DNA from: Chloroflexus sp. Y-396-1
GTDB taxonomy: Bacteria > Chloroflexota > Chloroflexia > Chloroflexales > Chloroflexaceae
NCBI RefSeq assembly: GCF_000516515.1
Contig: NZ_KI911784.1
Span: forward strand, 1,396,881 to 1,460,880
Direction: 5' to 3'
Length of the DNA: 64,000 nucleotides
Shown: in pieces, positions 59,869-64,000 of the stretch
Layout: the number at the start of each line of letters is the position of its first letter
How positions within the stretch are numbered: position 1 is the stretch's first letter
Position numbers and translations under genes: made by a program
Notes under the pieces: generated by a model
The model's database searches: none
What the model was told of the DNA's origin: nothing
What the model saw: the letters and a program-made list of their open reading frames with translations, nothing else

Positions 59869-60014
59869 GACCATCTTCTCCTTACCTCCTCAAACAGGCA
59901 ATCTGCTGTCTCCAAAAGGTAACCGTAAGCAACACAATGAAGACAAAACGCTTTATTTCAGCGTTGCGCACCTTTGCGTTGCGAACAGTTAACCATAGTG
60001 GATGACAGTAGCCG

Positions 60015-60043
60015 AATATACGCCATTCACGCCAGTTTGTCAA
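60015..60043 (-). promoter_or_regulatory. Strong sigma-70 promoter of the liv operon
   Basis: On the minus strand TTGACA (60043-60038), 17-base spacer, TATATT (60020-60015). Start near 60008, leader about 140 bases before the binding-protein gene. Confidence 0.8.
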
Positions 60044-60321
60044 GCAGACCGGCCCCGGCTAGAATATAGAGATTAGAAGTGAGGAGTGAGAGCGGAAGGA
60101 GGGTTGGGGGAAAATAAGGGTTGCTGGGTAGGCCACGAACTACGCGCATTGGAAGCGGCTGTCCTCCGCGCAGACCGATCCACCCGCTCACATCATGACA
60201 CAAGTAAGCAGTTCCAGCGTCCGGTCGATCAAAAATGTTCTTCAGCCACTCTCCGAGAGTATGGAAGCAAGTAGTACACACGATACCAGGTATGCTTGAA
60301 ATAAACGAGGTATAAGGTTTT
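60044..60321. other. Intergenic region upstream of the DUF/yggS/tsaD genes
   Basis: About 280 bases (450 with the liv leader). No gene. GAGGTATAAGG just before 60322 serves as ribosome site for the next gene; no convincing promoter was found. Confidence 0.4.
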
Positions 60322-60906
60322 ATGCACGATAATGCGCCACCCATCCCGTTCTGGATGATCGGCTTATTGGGAGCACTTGTCTTAATAGGTATCAGTATCT
60401 TTATGCAACAAACTCGTACCGCTGCCCTCAGTGATCAGTTTGCCCTCCAACCGACGCCAATGTTGCCATTGCCCGCTTTACCGCAGTTGGATGTGCAAAA
60501 TCTGTCACCAGAGGTACAGGAGATGGCGCGTAACCTTTGGCGACAGATCGGCGCCGGGAATCGTTCACAGCCGATTGATCCTGTTGGTAGTAGTCAACGG
60601 CTACGAGTTATTATTGATGCGCTGGAACCAACTGCAAATGGAATACGGATTAAGGGAACGGTTACGAATCTTACCACTACTGAATTATCAGTCCCTATTA
60701 GTGCCTTTGAACTGCGTGACAGTAGTGGCGAAAGCTATCGAGCGCCGGGAACAACCATTGCCAACCTACCGCCAGGTGGTTCAACGCCGCTTGATCTGAG
60801 TGTACCGTTACCGAACGGACGGGGGCTTTTACTCATCACGCACCTCCCGCCTGATCCGCCAATCGAGCAACGCCTGCTGATTGATATTCAGGAAACGCAA
60901 CCATGA
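60322..60906 (+). CDS. Membrane-anchored protein with an FxLYD/DUF4352-like beta domain
   Basis: The 194-residue protein has one membrane segment (about 10-27), a proline-rich stalk (about 40-60), and a C-terminal beta-sandwich-like region (RLRVIIDALEPTANGIRIKG, VTNLTTTELSVPISAFELRD, GGSTPLDLSVPLP) like domains that mediate extracytoplasmic contacts. I cannot assign a function. Its stop overlaps the yggS start (ATGA), so the two genes, and tsaD behind them, form one transcript. Confidence 0.6.
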   Translation: MHDNAPPIPFWMIGLLGALVLIGISIFMQQTRTAALSDQFALQPTPMLPLPALPQLDVQNLSPEVQEMARNLWRQIGAGNRSQPIDPVGSSQRLRVIIDALEPTANGIRIKGTVTNLTTTELSVPISAFELRDSSGESYRAPGTTIANLPPGGSTPLDLSVPLPNGRGLLLITHLPPDPPIEQRLLIDIQETQP

Positions 60907-61643
60907 GCGAAACGCTACGTGAACGTCTGGCATTGGTACAGGCCCAAATTGCTACTGCGGCAGCCGCTGCGGGTCGTCAGGCACATGAGATACAACTGAT
61001 CGCGGTCAGTAAGACCCATCCGCCAGAAGTGATCGCTGAGGCAGCAGCGGCTGGCATCAGCGATTTTGGCGAGAATCGGGTGCAAGAGGCGCAGCAAAAG
61101 ATCGCTGCACTCCGCCATCTGCACCCTCGCCCACGCTGGCATCTGATCGGCCATCTCCAGCGTAATAAAGCGCGCCTCGCAGTGGAACTTTTCGATCTGA
61201 TCCATTCAGTTGACAGCTTACGACTGGCCGAAACGCTTGATCGTTATGCGCGCGAACGCGACCGTCGGCTGCCGATTTTGTTGCAGGTGAATGTCAGTGG
61301 TGAGACAAGCAAAGAGGGATTCCCCTTAACCGGTGGGATCAACAATGAGCCGGCGTATCGGGAATTTTTGCACGATGTAGAGGCTATCTTGCAACTACCT
61401 GCGCTTGAAGTGCGTGGCTTGATGACCATTGCCCCGATTGTCGATCATCCCGATCAGGCACGACCCTACTTTGCGGCGTTGCGCGAGCTGCGCGACGACC
61501 TGGCCCGCCGCTATCCAAACACCGATTGGCGCGAACTGTCGATGGGGATGAGTGATGATCTGACCGCAGCGATTGCGGAAGGGGCGACAATGGTGCGGAT
61601 CGGACGAGCCATTTTCGGCGAACGTCGTTCTAATCAGGGATAA
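60903..61643 (+). CDS. yggS: PLP homeostasis protein, YggS family
   Basis: The 246-residue protein is a PLP-binding TIM barrel without the second domain of alanine racemase. The PLP lysine is in [13 protein letters not shown], followed by [50 protein letters not shown] and [29 protein letters not shown]. YggS has no known catalytic role and keeps free PLP in balance. Four-base overlap with the preceding gene, 14 bases before tsaD. Confidence 0.94.
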   Translation: MSETLRERLALVQAQIATAAAAAGRQAHEIQLIAVSKTHPPEVIAEAAAAGISDFGENRVQEAQQKIAALRHLHPRPRWHLIGHLQRNKARLAVELFDLIHSVDSLRLAETLDRYARERDRRLPILLQVNVSGETSKEGFPLTGGINNEPAYREFLHDVEAILQLPALEVRGLMTIAPIVDHPDQARPYFAALRELRDDLARRYPNTDWRELSMGMSDDLTAAIAEGATMVRIGRAIFGERRSNQG

Positions 61644-61657
61644 GAAGGTCCTGGGCA

Positions 61658-62713
61658 ATGAATCAACTTCCCACCGATTTCACAATTCTCGCGCTAGAGA
61701 CATCGTGTGATGAGACTGCCGCTGCCGTTGTTCGTGGCGGACGGACGGTCATTAGCAATATTGTTGCTTCCCAGATGGCAACTCACGAGCGTTACGGTGG
61801 GGTGGTGCCAGAAATCGCTTCCCGCCAACATATTCTGAGTCTCGTGCCAGTGGTGCGGGCAGCACTCGCTGCCCTACCCAACGGCTGGGCTGACGTCCAC
61901 GCCGTAGCTGCAACCCACGGGCCGGGCCTAAGCGGTGCGCTCCTCACCGGTCTTAATGCGGCTAAGGCAATGGCATGGCAGCGCGGTCTGCCTTTTGTGG
62001 CGGTTAATCATCTCGAAGCCCACCTATACGCCGGCTGGTTAGGAGATACGCCACCACCACCGTTTCCGCTTGTCGCTTTGCTGGTGAGTGGTGGACACAC
62101 GTTGCTGGCCTTGCTACGTGACCATGGTCAGTACGAGCTGCTCGGTCAGACACGCGATGATGCGGCTGGTGAAGCCTTCGATAAGGTAGCCCGCATTTTG
62201 GGCCTCGGTTATCCAGGTGGGCCGGCTATTCAGGCTGCGGCAGCGCAGGCTACTCCTGGCGGTTTACTACCACGAGCCTGGCTCCGTGACAGTTACGATT
62301 TCTCGTTTAGCGGATTAAAAACGGCTGTCTTGCATCGAGTGCAGGATCGGTTGGCACAAATTTCTCGTTTGAGTGGGCGTAAGGGTGTCGCGGAGCCTTC
62401 CCAACTCGATGCACCGTTTGTTGCTCAGATGGCTTACGCTTTTCAAGAGTCGGTCGTCGATGTGCTGGTAACAAAGACAGTTGACGCTGCACGGCGTTAC
62501 AAGGCTCAGGCCATTCTGTTGGCCGGCGGTGTCGCCGCTAACCGCCGTCTGCGCGAAGAGCTAATCCGACGGGCTCATGTGCCGGTTCATTTGCCAGCAC
62601 TTGACCTCTGTACCGACAACGCAGCCATGGTGGCGGCGGCTGCCTTTTATCGTTTTCATGCCGGTGTGCAACACGGCTGGGATGTCGATGTTACGGCTAA
62701 TTTGCCACTCTGA
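61658..62713 (+). CDS. tsaD: tRNA N6-adenosine threonylcarbamoyltransferase TsaD
   Basis: The 351-residue ASKHA-fold enzyme shows ALETSCDETAAAVV, VVPEIASRQH, ATHGPGLSGALLTGLNAAKAMAW, the iron-binding NHLEAHLYA, LVSGGHTLL, GEAFDKVARILGLGYPGGP, DFSFSGLKTAV and AGGVAANRRLRE. It transfers the threonylcarbamoyl group to A37 of ANN-decoding tRNAs with TsaB and TsaE, which are not in this window. An AAGG site precedes the ATG. Last of three co-directional genes. Confidence 0.96.
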   Translation: MNQLPTDFTILALETSCDETAAAVVRGGRTVISNIVASQMATHERYGGVVPEIASRQHILSLVPVVRAALAALPNGWADVHAVAATHGPGLSGALLTGLNAAKAMAWQRGLPFVAVNHLEAHLYAGWLGDTPPPPFPLVALLVSGGHTLLALLRDHGQYELLGQTRDDAAGEAFDKVARILGLGYPGGPAIQAAAAQATPGGLLPRAWLRDSYDFSFSGLKTAVLHRVQDRLAQISRLSGRKGVAEPSQLDAPFVAQMAYAFQESVVDVLVTKTVDAARRYKAQAILLAGGVAANRRLREELIRRAHVPVHLPALDLCTDNAAMVAAAAFYRFHAGVQHGWDVDVTANLPL

Positions 62714-62811
62714 ACACTAAACTTGCGTCGGTTGAACGCATGGCACCTTGGCTGAGGTGTTGTTTGACTATGATCGGTTCGACTCAATGACTACATGTTC
62801 AACAAAGAATC

Positions 62812-63498
62812 CTATTCTGCCCGCCGACGCAGAAACCAGATACCGGCAAGGATGACCAGAAGGATGGCCAAACCAACAACCACCGGTAACGGGGGCGGAT
62901 TGGGGCGGGCGGGCTGGGGCGAAGCGGGTAGCCCGGCATGCCCGCCATCAGCAGGTTCACGAGCAGCGCCATTCGTTGGCTCTGATTGGATCGCAGCTAT
63001 TCCTGCTGCCGGTGACGCTTGTTCGGCCATTGCACTTATCACCGATTCGGAAGTTGGCTCCTGTCGGGTAAGCTCATCTGGTCTGGCAGCAAGAGCCGGC
63101 ATGTTTTCAGGAACAGCCGTCGCAGCCGCAGGCGCCGCCGTCTGGAGTGGTATACGGTTGAGATTGAGCAATTGCCAACCGATCAACATCACCAGAACCA
63201 GCGCGCCCAGGGCACCGAACGGCTGCCACCAACGCGAGAACGCAAAGCGGCGAGGACGCACACCGACCATCGCAGGTGTGAGCGTAAACGAACGTGGTGG
63301 CGTCACCCACGGCTGTTCACGGAGGATGTCGCGCACTGCGCGCAGCTCGGCCAATTCACGACGTAACAACGGCTCAACCGCTAATCGCTGTTCAAGCGCA
63401 GCGCGCTCGTCTAGCGACAGCTCATTATCGATATACGCCGAGAGCAACTCGCGGTCACGCTCGGGCAATTCAGTTGGTGAAGAAGACGGATGTGTCAT
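62812..63498 (-). CDS. Putative membrane anti-sigma factor
   Basis: The 228-residue protein has an N-terminal helical region (LLSAYIDNELSLDERAALEQRLAVEPLLRRELAELRAVRDIL) typical of anti-sigma domains. It has a membrane helix at about 88-107, an Ala/Pro-rich extracytoplasmic part, and a second hydrophobic segment at the C-terminus (VVVGLAILLVILAGIWFL) followed by RRRAE. The zinc motif HxxxCxxC of ZAS anti-sigma factors is absent. It lies just after the ECF sigma gene on the same strand, the usual sigma/anti-sigma pairing. ATG 63498 is chosen; a TTG four codons earlier is possible. Confidence 0.78.
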   Translation of the reverse strand: MTHPSSSPTELPERDRELLSAYIDNELSLDERAALEQRLAVEPLLRRELAELRAVRDILREQPWVTPPRSFTLTPAMVGVRPRRFAFSRWWQPFGALGALVLVMLIGWQLLNLNRIPLQTAAPAAATAVPENMPALAARPDELTRQEPTSESVISAMAEQASPAAGIAAIQSEPTNGAAREPADGGHAGLPASPQPARPNPPPLPVVVGLAILLVILAGIWFLRRRAE

Positions 63499-63531
63499 CA
63501 GGGTACTCAAACAACCATCTAGCGTGTTTAC

Positions 63532-64000
63532 TCATGATGCTTTTGACTCATCATTTAGACGAAATCTTAACGGCAACAGTTCCCCTGCCCGGAGAATGTC
63601 ACGCAATTTGGCCCGCGCCCGACTTAAGCGAGATTTGACTGTTCCGAGCTGTGTACCGGTAATTTGGGCAATTTCTTCGTAAGCTAGCCCCTGAATATCG
63701 CTAAGGATAAGCACGATTCGCTGATCCTCCGGTAATTCAGCTAGACCCCGTTGAATTGCAGCACTTAGTTCATGTTGCAGTACGATCTCATCGAGGGTTG
63801 CCCCTGGATCGGGCAGTTCAGATCGACGCCCTTCCTCTTCATCATCTCCTATGTCGAGCGAAACTGATGGACGTCGCTTCCGAGTACGTAGGACATCGTA
63901 GCAGGTATTGGTGGCAATACGTAAGAGCCACGACTTCAACACACCACCCCGAAAGCTCGCTAAACTACGAAAAGCGGCGATAAATGTATCCTGGGTTGCA
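63532..64000 (-). CDS. ECF RNA polymerase sigma factor (cut by window edge)
   Basis: The frame is open to the end of the window. The visible 155 or so residues start in region 2 (ATQDTFIAAFRSLASFRGG … WLLRIATNTCYDVLRTRKRR), followed by an acidic linker (DIGDDEEEGRRSELPDPGA) and region 4 with its helix-turn-helix (LAELPEDQRIVLILSDIQGLAYEEIAQITGTQLGTVKSRLSRARAKLRDIL). It directs RNA polymerase to an alternative promoter set, probably under control of the next gene. The N-terminal start lies beyond base 64000; a methionine codon near 63942 is internal. Confidence 0.92.
   Translation of the reverse strand, partial: ATQDTFIAAFRSLASFRGGVLKSWLLRIATNTCYDVLRTRKRRPSVSLDIGDDEEEGRRSELPDPGATLDEIVLQHELSAAIQRGLAELPEDQRIVLILSDIQGLAYEEIAQITGTQLGTVKSRLSRARAKLRDILRAGELLPLRFRLNDESKAS

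Overview
The window reads as a piece of a filamentous anoxygenic phototroph genome of the genus Chloroflexus. The main evidence is the 16S rRNA gene at 42162-43649, whose signatures (for example GGTTCAGT where most bacteria have GGTTAAGT) fit Chloroflexi. Gene content agrees: a bidirectional NiFe hydrogenase (hoxEFUYH), an SbtA/SbtB bicarbonate uptake pair, an ACT-domain malic enzyme, an H+-pumping pyrophosphatase, several liv and dpp type transporters, and many short palindromic and tandem intergenic repeats. C. aggregans is a plausible species, but that is recall, not a database match.

Layout. 1-366: start of a DUF3352-type anchored protein (cut by the edge). 674-4275: MoeA-like molybdopterin-binding protein, a 13-unit TPR protein and a CcrM-like adenine methyltransferase. 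5019-8235: GT4 glycosyltransferase, an HExxH membrane protein and YvcK, the last two diverging from a 386-bp region filled with five CACAGAG repeats. 8464-13422: sbtB, sbtA, a GPH sugar symporter, malic enzyme. 14358-16979: small membrane protein, proA, gatD, small acidic protein, followed by a 13-unit 32-bp minisatellite. 17850-20854: CocE/NonD hydrolase and acyl-CoA dehydrogenase. 21249-25045: dpp-type peptide transporter. 25378-28788: rpsF-ssb-PPIase-PH protein operon. 29297-29668: a consensus promoter and an intrinsic terminator enclosing about 340 nt with no convincing gene, a candidate ncRNA or leader. 29831-33801: decarboxylase, alcohol dehydrogenase, RmlD-like protein. 34154-38222: fabF-rnc, FAH-family hydrolase, M50 protease. 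38694-41661: degenerate GGDEF protein, zinc ribbon, TPR protein. 41972-43753: a free-standing 16S rRNA unit. 43775-49568: hydrogenase operon with its protease. 49879-52206: hppA. 52583-53117: dead REP-associated transposase. 53153-59868: liv operon with a double-length binding protein. 60322-62713: anchored protein, yggS, tsaD. 62812-64000: anti-sigma-like protein and ECF sigma factor (cut by the edge).

How genes work together. HoxEFU form the NAD(P)H-side diaphorase module and HoxYH the hydrogenase; the protease at 43775 should trim the HoxH C-terminus. SbtA would import bicarbonate for carboxylation (in Chloroflexus, the 3-hydroxypropionate bicycle) under SbtB control, while malic enzyme links C4 acids to pyruvate. 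The liv and dpp systems import amino acids and peptides, in keeping with photoheterotrophy. The most unusual structures are the isolated 16S gene with a terminator-like hairpin in its leader, the recently homogenised duplicated LivJ, the palindrome family tied to a dead RAYT, and the promoter/terminator-bounded RNA at 29.3-29.7 kb.
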